64,000 nt of DNA from Scleromitrula shiraiana (taxonomy: Eukaryota > Ascomycota > Leotiomycetes > Helotiales > Sclerotiniaceae), in the NCBI GenBank assembly GCA_028455995.1, contig JABELC010000007.1, positions 1,499,501 to 1,563,500 of the forward strand, read 5' to 3'. Shown one piece after another: positions 45,218-60,928 of the stretch. Below the pieces are notes generated by a model. The model searched no databases and was not told the DNA's origin. It saw nothing but the letters and a program-made list of their open reading frames with translations. A program made the translations under genes and the position numbers. How positions within the stretch are numbered: the stretch's first letter is position 1; the number at the start of each line of letters is the position of its first letter.

Positions 45218-46790
45218 ATGGCATCGATTGCAAAAGCATTAGGACCCGTGGCACGAAGAGTAAGCTCATCTACAAGGCCTATGGTTAGAGCTAGCAGACA
45301 AACGAGGATATATCAACAGTATGTATCTTATATCTATCCATATTCTTATCCCCAACAATCGAAGAGTCTCTAACAACCCTTCAGTGCACGCCCTATCTCT
45401 GCCACCTCCCGCCTCCGTAACGATGAACAATTTGATATAACTGATATTCCCCCAACTCCCATAACGCATCTCTCCGAAATCGAACAAGCTATGTCCGACA
45501 GCGTTTCCAAATTCGCCAACGATATTATTGCTCCCAAAGTACGAGACATGGACGAGGCAGAATCGATGGATCCAGCTGTTGTGGAACAGTTGTTCGAACA
45601 AGGATTGATGGGAGTTGAGATTCCTGAGGAGTACGGTGGAGCTGGCATGAACTTCACGGCCGCTATTGTAGGCATTGAGGAACTGGCTAGAGTTGACCCT
45701 AGTGTCAGTGTTTTGGTGGATGTGCATAATACGTTGGTCAATACTGCTGTTATCAAGTATGCGAGTGGGGAGTTGAAGAAGAAATGGCTGCCAAAATTAG
45801 CGACGAATACAGTTGGTAAGTAATCTGGACTTAAAGGAAATGGCGCTGTGACATATGTTTGAACGAATCGACTAACAAACTTAGGATCGTTCTGTTTGTC
45901 TGAACCAGTATCTGGATCTGATGCTTTTGCTCTTGCTACTAAAGCCACCAAAACAGATTCGGGCTACAAGATATCAGGGAGCAAGATGTGGATTACCAAT
46001 TCTATGGAAGCAGAATTCTTCATTGTATTCGCCAATCTCGACCCAAGCAAAGGTTACAAGGGAATTTCAGCATTTGTAGTCGAGAAAGGCATGAAGGGGT
46101 TCTCGATTGCCAAGAAAGAGAAGAAGCTTGGTATCAAGGCTAGCAGCACGTGTGTTCTTAACTTTGATGATGTGGAGGTTCCAAAGGGTAACCTACTAGG
46201 TGAAGAGGGTCAAGGTTATAAATATGCTATTGCTCTTCTGAATGAAGGCCGTATTGGTATTGCTGCACAGATGACCGGACTTGCTCTTGGAGCCTTCGAA
46301 AATGCCACCAAGTAAGCACGGCTGTACTTCTTTACTTTCTCCATATACTAATCAATCATCATAGGTATGTGTGGAACGACCGAAAACAATTCGGTCAGTT
46401 AGTTGGTGATTTCCAGGGTATGCAACATCAGATTGCGCAGTCATATACAGAGATTGCTGCTGCCCGAGCTTTAGTCTACAACGCCGCACGTAAAAAGGAG
46501 GCAGGCGAAGATTTTGTGAAAGATGCAGCTATGGCCAAACTCTTTGCCTCGCAGGTCGCTGGCAGAGTAAGTGGGTTGGCTGTTCAATGGATGGGTGGTA
46601 AGTTACCAACCCCTAATTTCCTAATTTGTTGTGCCATACTGACCTTTTCTCTATAGGTATGGGATTTGTCCGTGAAGGAATTGCCGAGAAGATGTGGCGT
46701 GACTCAATGATAGGGGCAATTTACGAAGGCACAAGCAATATCCAGTTAACAACGATAGCAAAGTTGCTCAAGTCAGAATATAAATCATAG
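45218..46790 (+). CDS. Mitochondrial short/branched-chain acyl-CoA dehydrogenase
   Basis: Five exons (45218-45318, 45385-45815, 45885-46311, 46365-46597, 46657-46790) with introns of 66, 69, 53 and 59 nt, 441 residues. The N-terminus is an Arg/Ser-rich mitochondrial presequence ([20 protein letters not shown]). The FAD-binding acyl-CoA dehydrogenase core shows [50 protein letters not shown] and the catalytic region [18 protein letters not shown], with Glu421 as the expected base. It removes two hydrogens from short or 2-methyl-branched acyl-CoAs, passing electrons to ETF, in isoleucine breakdown or short-chain beta-oxidation. The closest family match is ACADSB/SCAD; the preferred chain cannot be fixed from sequence alone. 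Confidence 0.94.
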
Positions 46791-48286
46791 AATAGATATG
46801 AGGGGGATAAGAATTTGATACCATTTTAGATACCATTTTGCCAAGCTCATGAAAAAGACGATTTCGAAAAGTTGGAGGTGAACGAATCAATTTTATCCAC
46901 ATTCAAATGCCACCCAACATTAATGCCCAAACTCTATATTTTCCAAACTCTTTGACAGCAAAAGTTTCTTACTGATACCTAATAGTAGTTTCTGGCTGAC
47001 AGTGAGGGGGGAGGAAAATGTTATGAGAGGAAGCTCTGTGGATTTTATGCGAATCCCCAAGTTCTAAAAATCATACTGTATACATACTATAGATAATTAG
47101 CCGGAGACTATGGCCTGGTATACTGTAGTACACGCTAATCAAAGTAGGCTTTCTCGCTTTCTAATGTTCGTCCCAAACTAATGTCTCGAAAGGTTGTACC
47201 TTGTAGGGAAATGGCAAACTTTAGGTAAACGGAAGATCGTGGGCGAGAACTCCCGTTCTATAAATAATATTTGGGACTAGTGTTACGCCGTCATCGATTA
47301 GGTTTTTTTCTTGGTCTAATGGGCTGGTTTGTGAGAAGTGATTTGGGCGAGAGGGAAGGAGAGGATTTTCATGTCATTGTCTTATAGTAGCAGCTAAGGG
47401 GTGTTTAAAGGTCGAGATATACTTAGATTTGAAGTCTAGTACTTGCTTAATATGATGGCATAGCTTTGAATATCCTCTGCTGGAGAATGGACTGAATGAG
47501 TGAGAGAGTGCTGTTAGGTTAAGGTATTTATTCGAAACTTTTCTGCATTATATCCATCCTTGTACTTTTGCAGAAACAAACAAAACTTAAGGGAGAACGT
47601 ATGTTTATCTATTCACTTTCAGGGAATTAATTCATGATGGCCAGGCTATAAGATAGAATATCAAACAATGTAACAGCGATCATGGAGGAAGTCTGCGAGA
47701 ATTCTTGAAGGCCGTTGTTTGAATTTGTATATCCGAGATACTGTCAACATGTACCGATAGTCTATGACACGTTGACCATGGAAAAAAGAAAGATCGATAG
47801 AATAGAGTGAGGCTTCTCAGTCCAATGAATATTATCCTTGTATAGAATCATATATGCCACTTGCAATAATAGTTTTCCATTTATCCCTTGAATCTTGCTT
47901 GTATTTCGTAAATTTGTGCTTCACATGGTGTCTCACATGTTTCTTTGATTGCTTAGAACTACAAGCTGCAACAATATCAGAGTTCCTGAAAGCCATGTCA
48001 TCTAGTGGCTCACAACTCATTTGTACTGTGTGATAAAGGAATTGGATCTTTGAAAGATATTTAATGTTTTATTGTAGCAGCTGTATTAGCCACATAGATT
48101 TGGCTAACCAATAAGGAAAATAATTCATGCAACTTACATGTGAGACTATATGAGATGAAGATGGTGTTGTTGGAGGTTCTATAGTGAGGATTTCCTAGGT
48201 TACTTTCATACCTATTAGCTGATAGAACGATAGAACTATAGACTAGGTAGGCGTAGTAGGTACATAGTAGGTAAGTACATATCGGT

Positions 48287-48340
48287 GGTAGGTAGGTAGA
48301 TAGGTAGATAGGTAGATAGGTAGATAGGTAGGTAGGTAGG
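48287..48340. repeat. (GGTAGATA)n microsatellite
   Basis: Alternating GGTA and GATA tetramers over about 54 bp, about 600 bp upstream of the PKC start. Confidence 0.85.
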
Positions 48341-48695
48341 CCATGGAGATAGTAGGTGATTCTTTTAAAGCCCTGGAGGTTTATACATACTGGAGTAATA
48401 GTTATAAGTATCCTTTTAATTCATTCCAAAGTTGTAATAAATCAAAACAAAATAAAGCACAATATTTCTTATAAATATCTACTTGTTAGGAATATTTACA
48501 TGACAGTAAGAATATGATATACCTTTCATAGATATCTTGAAGTTGTAGTAACAATATAAATATTTACAGCCACCATCAATTCTTCATAATTCCCTCCACT
48601 CCTACAGCTGCGCCTTGTATCGCCAAGATTTACCATTTTCCAACAGTGACATTCGGAGTCAACAAACAATAATCCCAGCCGATTTAAACCCCACT

Positions 48696-48755
48696 TACTA
48701 CTACTACTACTACTACTGCTACTACTACTACTACCACTACTACTACTACCACTAC
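48696..48755. repeat. (TAC)n repeat in the PKC leader
   Basis: Nearly perfect TAC trinucleotides with a few CAC/TGC changes, ending about 175 bp before the PKC ATG. It is probably transcribed in the 5' UTR. Confidence 0.8.
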
Positions 48756-48930
48756 TCCATCTCCACCCCGAAAACAAATATAACCTTACCTTACCTTATT
48801 AAAAAAAAAGGTCACAACAAACCTTGGATTCTTCCCTCCTCTTCTCTCAAAAGCTTCCTTCTCTTCATATTATCTTGTATCATAAAGACAAGGCGTCTTA
48901 CGGAAGCGCCTGGGGAAAATAATCGCAATT

Positions 48931-52781
<3,851 letters not shown>

Positions 52782-53757
52782 AGGAGAGGTTAGACAGGGC
52801 GAGCATGAAACCTTCTCCAACACTTACGCCATTCTCAGCGAGCTTGGTGTGCATTTCTCTTCGACGATCGGCAACGACTTCCCTAGTCAATCAACACACG
52901 TATGAGTGAGTTGTATCTGCGAAGGACTATAAACCAGGTACATATATTTGATGAAAAGGTTAAAGCAAACGGGGCTGGTAAGGAAGAAATAGGAAAATAG
53001 CGCATGAGTGGTGTGATGTGTGATGTGGAAGTGCATGATGATGAAAGATTGGACGATGGACGAGAAAGGAGTCAAAAGGGAAAATTAATCGTGATCATGG
53101 ATATCTCATTCCATTCATTCGTTTCTACCTCTACCTACATAGTACTTACTACTAGTGACAAATAGTGGCGTGTGTACAGTAGTAGTAGTGGTTAAAATTT
53201 GGCCTGGTGCCCAAAAAGCCCCTCCTTTTTTTACTTTTACAAATAGCCTACAAGCGTATTGTGGGCTTCAGACAGAACTCTTCTTAATACTTAGAATGAA
53301 TGGAATCACTTACTTACTTGATTGTGTCTTCTTTATCGTCTATTCTTTGCGTAAATGTCTAGTGGTTTTATCTTCGGTGTCTATTGAAATCAGCGAGCAA
53401 TACTCACTGGCTGAGTTTGTAGTCTCAGCCAATTTACTTCTCTATTTCGTTTGTAGATTTTCTTGCTAATCGGGTCTAAATTTACTGTATGGGAGTAATC
53501 TTCCAGTATTGAGAAAATAGAGCAGAGAAGCAATCATGAATAGCTTACCGTGACATACTACTCGAACCAATCGATCAGTTCAAACAAGGCACATAAATTC
53601 ATCTCGAAAGGGGAAGGAAAAGTAAAAAATTGCAATTGACAAATAAATTCTTTCTCATAGCTTCATTTGTATAATCATCGTCACATCATCATGGATATCA
53701 TCCTCCCCCTTTCTCTCTTTTCTTCTTTAAATCCCCCAATTTCTTTCTACTATCTCT
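52782..53757. other. Intergenic between convergent PKC and prolyl-tRNA synthetase genes
   Basis: About 980 bp holding both 3' ends. The short plus-strand ORF at 53155-53469 lacks any domain and is not called. Confidence 0.7.
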
Positions 53758-55508
53758 CTAATAACTTCTTCCAAACATACAATACTTTTCGGCCAATTGG
53801 CCACACTCAGGGTTGAGACACTTAGTTTCGCCCTTAACCAACCCTTCTGGTTGCTCGAATGGAATACACAAACTCTTCATACCCATGGTAGGAACCTTCT
53901 TCCCATCAGGGCCAACCTCATCACTCGTACCACCCTTAGTCAACTCCTTAATCTTATCCTCGCACTTTTCGCCCAAGCAGGAGGGGATAAGTACGAGGTT
54001 CTTAGCATCGAGTGCGGGAACGACTTCTTTCCATTCGTTGATTACGAGACGGTGGGAGCGGAATGATGCGTCGGCTTTTTCGTAAAGATCGTTTTGGATG
54101 GTTTCGAGAAGGGCGGGGACCTCGGTTGCGAGAGACGCAATGGAGATGGTGCCTTTTTCTCCTGTGTCACGTCGTGCGTAGGATACGACTTCTTTGGCGG
54201 CGTCCTTGGGACCGTATTCGAGACGGAGAGGAACTCCCTTTAATTCCCAGTCGTTGAACTTCCAGGCTGGAGTGTATCCCTCGCGAACATCGTAGTCTGA
54301 ACGTACATCGGCTTTCTTGAGGGTGTCTTTGATGGTTTGAAGTTGGTCGTATAGTTTTGTTTTGTCTTCAGGGGTGGTGGATTTGGTGATGCCGACAGGG
54401 ACAATAATTGCTTGGAGTTTGGCAATACGGGGTGGAAGGACAAGTCCCTTGTCGTCTCCGTGAATCATAACCATAACACCGATAACACGGGTGGATAATC
54501 CCCATGAGTTTTGCCAGACATGCAGGTGGCCTGCCTTTTCGCCTTGCTTGGGACTTGGATCTTCAACGGTGATGTCGAACATTTTACTGAAGTTTTGACC
54601 GAGGCAGTGAGAAGTTGCTCCTTGAATACCACGGCCATTGGAAGGAACATAACCTTCAACTGTTGTGGTGTAGTATCCTCCTGCAAACTTCTCCTTCTCG
54701 GTTTTGCGACCACGGACAACTGGGACGGCAAGTAATTTCTCATAAACACCAGCGTAAAATTCGAGAATTTGAAGAACTTCTTCTCCAGCAAGCTCTTCGG
54801 TCAAATGTGCGGTATGTCCTTCTTGCCATAAAAATTCTCTGGCTCGCAAGAAAGGAGTTGTTTGTTTAGCTTCCCAACGGACGACACTATTCCACTGATT
54901 CAGTCTTAAAGGAAGATCTCGGTGACTTCGAATCCATTTCGAGTAGTATGGGTACATCACAGCTTCGGATGTAGGACGGACTGCAACAGGAACCTCGAGA
55001 TCTTTATCACCACTTTTATCAAAGTTAGCATATGGCGGGGTAAAAGGAGGGGTAAAATCAATACTCACGCCTTGGTAACCCAAGCAAGCTCAGGAGCAAA
55101 ACCTTCAACGTGGTCCTTCTCCTTCTCCAATGACTTTGACGATAAGAACATTGGGAAACTAGCCTCCTCTACATCCAAGGTATCGATCTGTTCTTGGAAC
55201 CATTTGCGAATTTGGGCCCAAATGAACATAGACTGAGGTCGTAGAATAAAGAAACCAGAAATCTCAGCATAATATTCGATCATCTCTGCCTTCAAAACAA
55301 CCTCCTGATACCATTGTGAGAAATTCTCAGATTTCTTCACAGTAATACCAATAATATCATCAGCTTTCTTTCCGCCCACTACAGGAAGCGCTGCTTGTTT
55401 GGCAGCCTTTGCAGCTTTTTCTGCGGCCATTTTTGCCTGCTTCTCGGCTTTCTTGATGGCGCTTTTCGATGGCTCGGCCGCGACTTCTGGAACTGTTGAG
55501 TCTGCCAT
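53758..55508 (-). CDS. Prolyl-tRNA synthetase, cytosolic
   Basis: Two exons (55508-55069, 55012-53758) with a 56-nt intron, 564 residues. The N-terminus has an Ala/Lys-rich extension (KKAEKQAKMAAEKAAKAAKQ). The class II catalytic core follows: FSQWYQEVVLKAEMIEYY, MFIWAQIRKWFQEQID, then AVRPTSEAVMYPYYSKWI across the region after the splice. Motif 2 is seen as RWEAKQTTPFLRAREFLWQE, followed by GATSHCLGQNFSKMF. The anticodon-binding domain (VPVGITKS) and the C-terminal Cys-rich end (CLNPECGQLAEKYCMFGRSY) match eukaryotic-type enzymes such as yeast YHR020W. It charges tRNA-Pro with proline in the cytosol; the window also carries a tRNA-Pro gene. It is divergent from CCT1 with a 535-bp shared promoter region. 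Confidence 0.96.
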
Positions 55509-56043
55509 GATTGCGATTGTTGTTTGTGGAATTAGGCCCGTTGTTTACAGGAGGAGATAAGAAGATATTTAATTGGTTTTACAATAGTGACTCTTCTCCC
55601 TTCCCCGCCCTAAAATTAAGCGAACTCTTCAGCCTTGCCAATTTAGAAGATAAAGGAATGAGTTTAATGTTAGTGAAGTAAACAAACCCTGGATTTCATT
55701 GATAGCCTTGGTAATTTACTGCCCTTACTAAATCTGATACTTTTTATCTGCTTGAGAAATTAATATTTGGAAGTTTGAGATTTCTCAAAAAGCTTTATGT
55801 TGATTTATGTTCCTGCACTTCTATCAGGCTGAGTAAATTCGATAATAAAGATAATAAATTTAGGTGGTATAAAGGTGTATCGTTATCAATTTAAATCTAC
55901 AAGGCTGAATAAGTGCCTTCGATACAAGGTTTGTAATATTAAAGCTTAAATTTATTAGCGTAGAAAGCTCTCGCGTCCCTTTTCTCGCGACGATGCAGAG
56001 TTATTGTGAGAATAGACAACACCGTTTTTAGAATATCAACAAA
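55509..56043. promoter_or_regulatory. Shared promoter region of prolyl-tRNA synthetase and CCT1
   Basis: 535 bp between two divergent housekeeping genes. AT-rich, with no ORF worth calling. It must contain both promoters; I cannot assign specific factor sites. Confidence 0.6.
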
Positions 56044-57899
56044 ATGGGATCTCTTTTCGAACAACCCAGAAATGCCGGAACTTTGTGTAAGATCCTACAT
56101 GGAAAGTTCTGCGGCCCAAATACTAATTCTGAACAGTCCTCGGCGGCCAAAAGATCAGTGGATCAGATATTCGGGATCAGAATGGTATGCACTTTTGCAA
56201 ATTATGGCAAAATATATGCTAATATGATATGCAGTTCTTGCAACTCAAGCTATCGCCAATGTTGTGAAAAGTTCGTTCGGTCCAAGCGGTTTAGATAAAA
56301 TGATGGTGGATGATATTGGAGTATGCTTGGAAACCCCTCGAAACCACCCCACCAATACTGATTTTTGGTCAGGATGTCACAGTTACAAATGACGGCGCAA
56401 CTATTTTAAGTCTATTGGATGTTGAGCATCCCGCAGGCAAAATCTTGGTCGATTTAGCACAACAACAAGATAAAGAAGTTGGAGATGGAACAACATCTGT
56501 GGTTATTATTGCGGCAGAACTTCTCCGAAGAGCCAACGAACTTATGAAAAACCGAATACATCCTACCACAATCATTACCGGTTACCGTTTGGCACTCCGC
56601 GAGGCTGTCAAGTATATGCACGAGAATATTAGTGTAAAGGTAGACCAGTTAGGCCGTGAGTCTTTGATCAATATTGCAAAAACTTCCATGTCGAGTAAGA
56701 TTATTGGATCGGATTCGGATTTCTTTGCAAACATGGTTGTGGATGCTATGTTAGCAGTCAAATCAACAAATAACCGACAAGAAGTTAAATATCCCGTTAA
56801 GGCTGTCAATATCTTGAAGGCACACGGTAAAGGTGCCTTGGAGTCGATCTTGGTTAAAGGATATGCATTAAATTGCACTGTTGCATCACAAGCGATGAAG
56901 ACCAGAATCACAGACGCTAAGATTGCTGTTCTTGATATGAATTTACAAAAGGAGAGGATGAAGCTCGGTGTTCACATTACTGTCGAAGACCCCCAGCAAT
57001 TAGAACAAATCAGACAACGAGAGGCTGGAATTGTTATGGATCGAGTCGAGATGATTCTTAAATCTGGAGCAAATGTTGTCTTAACAACAAAGGGTATTGA
57101 TGACTTGTGCCTGAAACTCTTCATTGAGAAGGGTGCCATGGCCGTCCGAAGATGCAAGAAGGAGGATCTTCGAAGAATAGCCAAGGCAACCGGAGCTACG
57201 CTTATCAGCTCTTTGTCAGATCTCAACGGTGATGAGAAGTTTGATGCATCTTCATTAGGTCACGCCGAAGAAGTTGTTCAAGAGAGAATATCTGACGACG
57301 AGTGTATTTTGGTCAAGGGTACCAAAGTCCACACCTCAGCATCCATTATTCTTCGTGGACCCAACGACTATCAACTTGACGAGATGGAGAGATCTGTTCA
57401 TGACTCTTTATGTGCTGTTAAGCGAACTTTGGAAAGTGGAAGCATTGTACCAGGTGGCGGTGCATGTGAGACCGCTCTTCACATCTACCTCGAAGAGTTC
57501 GCCGGCACTGTGGGCTCTAGAGAACAACTCGCCATTGGCGAATTCGCTCAATCCCTTCTCGTTATCCCCAAAACCCTCGCCGTTAATGCCGCCAAAGACT
57601 CTTCTGAACTAGTTGCACAACTTCGTTCCCGACACGCCCTTTCTCAACGCATCCAAGATGGCGATGCTAACGAGGATGAGAAGACCATTGCCAAGAAGAA
57701 GAACTACAAGAACTATGGGTTGGATTTGATGAAGGGGAAGGTTGTGGATGAGATTAAAGCCGGTGTTTTGGAGCCTAGTATGAGTAAGATCCGACAGCTG
57801 AAATCGGCCGTTGAGGCCTGCATTTCTATTATGAGAATAGATACCCTGATTAAGCTGGATCCGGAACAGAGGGCTGAGGATGATGGTCATGGACATTGA
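56044..57899 (+). CDS. cct1: T-complex protein 1 subunit alpha (CCT1)
   Basis: Four exons (56044-56086, 56137-56184, 56235-56320, 56373-57899) with introns of 50, 50 and 52 nt, 567 residues. The spliced N-terminus reads [19 protein letters not shown], then [20 protein letters not shown]. The ATP-binding motifs of group II chaperonins follow: [11 protein letters not shown] (about 61-71) and [15 protein letters not shown] (from 96), later [19 protein letters not shown] and [18 protein letters not shown]. The alpha assignment rests on [34 protein letters not shown] and [12 protein letters not shown], closest to TCP1 among the eight subunits. It is one of the eight paralogues of the TRiC/CCT ring that folds actin and tubulin in the cytosol. 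Introns are packed into the first 330 bases. Confidence 0.96.
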
Positions 57900-58357
57900 T
57901 GATTTGATCTGATAAGATGATGAAATGACTGGTATGAATGGGGATGTAATATTACGGGATATGAAAATGTCAATGAAAATAAAGCATTTACCTGTAAACT
58001 TTTTCAATAACTTATTATTGCCCAGTATGTCATTTTTCTTAGAACTTTCATCCCTCCCCTTCTCCCTCTTAACCGATGGACTTGGTATATCCTTCATAGC
58101 TGGCTGTTCCCCGCGTACAACAGAACAATCGTGATGATCAAAATCACATCCTTGAACCAAATGCTTGTTATCGAGGCAAATGTATTTCTGATCTTTTCTT
58201 TTTGTACAGAGGCCATTCCTTCTAAAAAGCCATAAAACTTCAGAATCTCCCTCTATCACCTCTCCCCCGTCTCTCTCTGGCTGTTCTATGCCCACCACCC
58301 AGCTTTATACAACTACAAAATCCTTTTCCGCATTCCCCAATCCCAATTTTAAACCAT
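57900..58357. other. Intergenic between convergent CCT1 and Rieske genes
   Basis: 458 bp holding both 3' ends; no gene seen. Confidence 0.7.
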
Positions 58358-59392
58358 CTAACCAATAACCAAAGAAGTGTCTTCGGGGAAATCGTATTCC
58401 GGAACCTCCAAGTTCAATGGGGCAGGTCCTTTTCTTATACGGCCAGAGATATCGTAGTGGGATCCGTGGCATGGGCAGAACCATCCACCGAAATCTCCAG
58501 CTTCGCCAATAGGAACACATCCAAGATGTGTGCAGACACCTATTTGTCGTATTAGTATGCAGGTTCCATCCAGATCATGTATCGTCGTTGTGTGTAACAA
58601 ATAGAAAATATAACTGTGTGTACATACCAACCATGACCAACCATTCTGGCTTCTTGACACGATCAGCATCAGCTTGTGGATCTCTCAATGTCTCGACCTT
58701 GACGTTCTCTGCCTCCTTGATTTCGTCTGCTGTTCTGTGTCGGATGAAAACAGGCTTTCCACGCCATTTAATAATGACCTGTTTTTGTATATATTCTTAG
58801 TATTTAGATCAAATAATAATTCAGACAGGTGAGGATTTGTATAAAAGGTAATAAACGTACGTTCTTTCCCTCAGGAATAGCAGCCAAATCGACCTCAACC
58901 TTGGCCATGGCCAATACATCGGCGGATGCAGACATGTTCACAAGGAAATCTATTATTATGATCCATCAGTCAATCATCCCAAATGACACCCTCCCAAATC
59001 ATCGATTCCATCAATTGAACCCCCCATCACTCTCCCAATCATCCTAGTTCCTATCTTCCAATCTGCCTTTCTTGCAGACACATGCCCAAAAGAAAACCCC
59101 TCTGAAGGAAAAAATAGAGAGAAAAACACAACATACCTTGCACCGTAGCTTTTGCCCCCGCAGCAGTCAAAGCACCCATAGCACCCACCATGAAGTACTG
59201 ATAAACCAAATTACTCGTACCGCTCTTCTTACTTCTGTAGGTGGAAAAATCGGGAATCTTATTGGTGTTATCGGTGGTAGCGGCGCCGGCCTTGACTGGA
59301 GTGCTGGTTGAAAGGGCGCGCATGCCCATCGTGGAGAATGTGCGAGGAACGCTGCTGCGCAGGAGCGCTCGTGTGCTTAGGAGTGATGCCAT
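58358..59392 (-). CDS. rip1: Rieske iron-sulfur protein of the cytochrome bc1 complex
   Basis: Four exons (59392-59137, 58949-58861, 58778-58628, 58539-58358) with introns of 187, 82 and 88 nt, 225 residues. The N-terminus is a mitochondrial presequence ([17 protein letters not shown]). The single inner-membrane helix lies around [20 protein letters not shown]. The [2Fe-2S] domain has [12 protein letters not shown] and [14 protein letters not shown]: Cys168, His170, Cys187 and His190 bind the cluster, and Cys173 and Cys189 form the disulfide. It is subunit 5 of ubiquinol-cytochrome c reductase and passes electrons from ubiquinol to cytochrome c1. The final exon boundary falls just before the first cluster-binding motif. 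The introns are longer than in most neighbours. Confidence 0.97.
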
Positions 59393-60586
59393 CACGAGAG
59401 AGAGATTGGTGTTGATGTGTAGGTGGTGAGGGTGAAGTGTGGTGTGGACAATTGAAGATTGCGGTACGTAGAACTAGGGCGGATTCGGAGTGTTCGCTGA
59501 AATTTGAGGTTGCTTCGGTAAGTATTACTATGGCGTGTGTTTTAATTGGCTGATGTGTTTGGGACTTGATTCCTATAAAGACTCCGTCGTCCGATGTTTT
59601 GATATCAACATGTTTTTTACAGAATAATAAATTCTGATAAAAATTCACGTTTTACTAGATTGGTTTAATTTTTGAAAGGCGTTCAGTCGTTTTATGTCTA
59701 TTATTCCGTAGCATACCTCGAATTTCTTACTTTTTCCCTTTTCTCGACCTTCGACTCGCAAAACATGATTCAATCTGTGAATCCTACCGCGTTTCTCAGC
59801 TCATGATATCCTCTGTTACAATCACCTCTGTTCACCCTCAAAGTGGTCTGAAAATTCGTGGTATTAGTAATATCTACGAGAGTACTCAACACTCTGGAAA
59901 GAACTAGTTGCCGTCGTAAGAGCTACACTTCCACGAATTCAGTGCGTAGCCTTACAAAGAAGGCTGGACTTCATTCCAAACAATGGAACTTATGTCCCTA
60001 GACCAATATATTTATCCTGCTTGGCAATCGAAATGCCCGTATTCCATAATAGTAGTGCTTAGAGCTCGATTATTGTGTGGTCAAATATACGAGTGTCGTC
60101 TACATTGATGCCAACCATCTACTTTGATCAATTTTCAGGATTGACGATATACAAAGAAGTTGAATCAAGGCATGGAAGACAGAAAACGAAAATTTCCGTT
60201 AGATTCAATAGTATTAATGAACAGGACATGATTACTATTGTCACAAGAGTCGGTTGCCAAGCTGGACATGAAGCTGGACATGAACATATACGAATACTGG
60301 ATCAATATTGGGTGTGAGCCAAATATTATGGTTCTGAATGATAGATATGTACAAAAGAGAACGTCCAAATGAATGTTTTGTGTTCCGTATTCCCGTATTC
60401 CGTTTCCCATGGATACCATAACGCCAATTGTTTATACAATGAGATGGGTATCAAAATTCAATAACTTCCTTCGACCAAATCCTGCTATCCTTCCGTCTAA
60501 ATGTCGTTCCTCTTCCAAAATCTCTCCCAAACAACATCCTCCAGCCAAATGACCGACCCGGCCCTTCAATAAAAGTCGTCCCTTGA
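59393..60586. other. Intergenic region
   Basis: About 1.2 kb. The left part is the Rieske promoter side. The minus strand of 60435-60600 stays open in two frames past the stop of the next gene (one ends RIWSKEVIEF), so that gene could have an alternative 3' end. No separate gene is supported. Confidence 0.5.
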
Positions 60587-60928
60587 TCACATAAAACTTC
60601 TTCTCTTCTTCTCTTTCTTTCCGCCTTTGTCTGCTAACATGGTGACGTCCTCATAATATGGATATCCAATCCTAATCGGAGCTTTGACTTCCACTTCATC
60701 AGGTTCCCCATATCCGATATTGCTACGAACATTGAGTGACCGATGTCGTTTTGAAGATGGCGATGAAACTCTGGGGGAAGATTTGGAATGACATGATCGT
60801 GGACGTGAGGAGGAGGTAGAGGTTGTAGAATCCGAACGGCAAGAGTTTGATCTGGATTGTCTTTTTGAACAAGGAGTTCTCATACCCTTCTTGCTAGATT
60901 CGTGGTGTGACGAATTTGTATTTCCCAT
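60587..60928 (-). CDS. Small Ser/Arg-rich protein, candidate N-myristoylated
   Basis: 113 residues from an ATG at 60928. The start MGNTNSSHHES fits the N-myristoylation pattern (Gly2, Ser6). The middle is rich in Ser and Arg/Lys (KRQSRSNSCRSDSTTSTSSS) with cysteines that might be palmitoylated. The end is more ordered (NIGYGEPDEVEVKAPIRIGY, then KGGKKEKKRRSFM). I do not recognise the family. The combination of a lipid anchor with a basic tract would suit plasma-membrane attachment, by inference. Two other frames stay open past the stop, so a missed intron could change the C-terminus. Confidence 0.55.
   Translation of the reverse strand: MGNTNSSHHESSKKGMRTPCSKRQSRSNSCRSDSTTSTSSSRPRSCHSKSSPRVSSPSSKRHRSLNVRSNIGYGEPDEVEVKAPIRIGYPYYEDVTMLADKGGKKEKKRRSFM

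Larger units (their letters stand above)
46791..48930. other. Long promoter/leader region of the PKC gene
   Basis: About 2.1 kb without a gene. It holds a GATA/GGTA repeat (48287-48340) and a TAC repeat (about 48696-48755) within 240 bp of the PKC start, the latter probably in the leader. Long leaders are common for fungal signalling genes. Confidence 0.6.
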
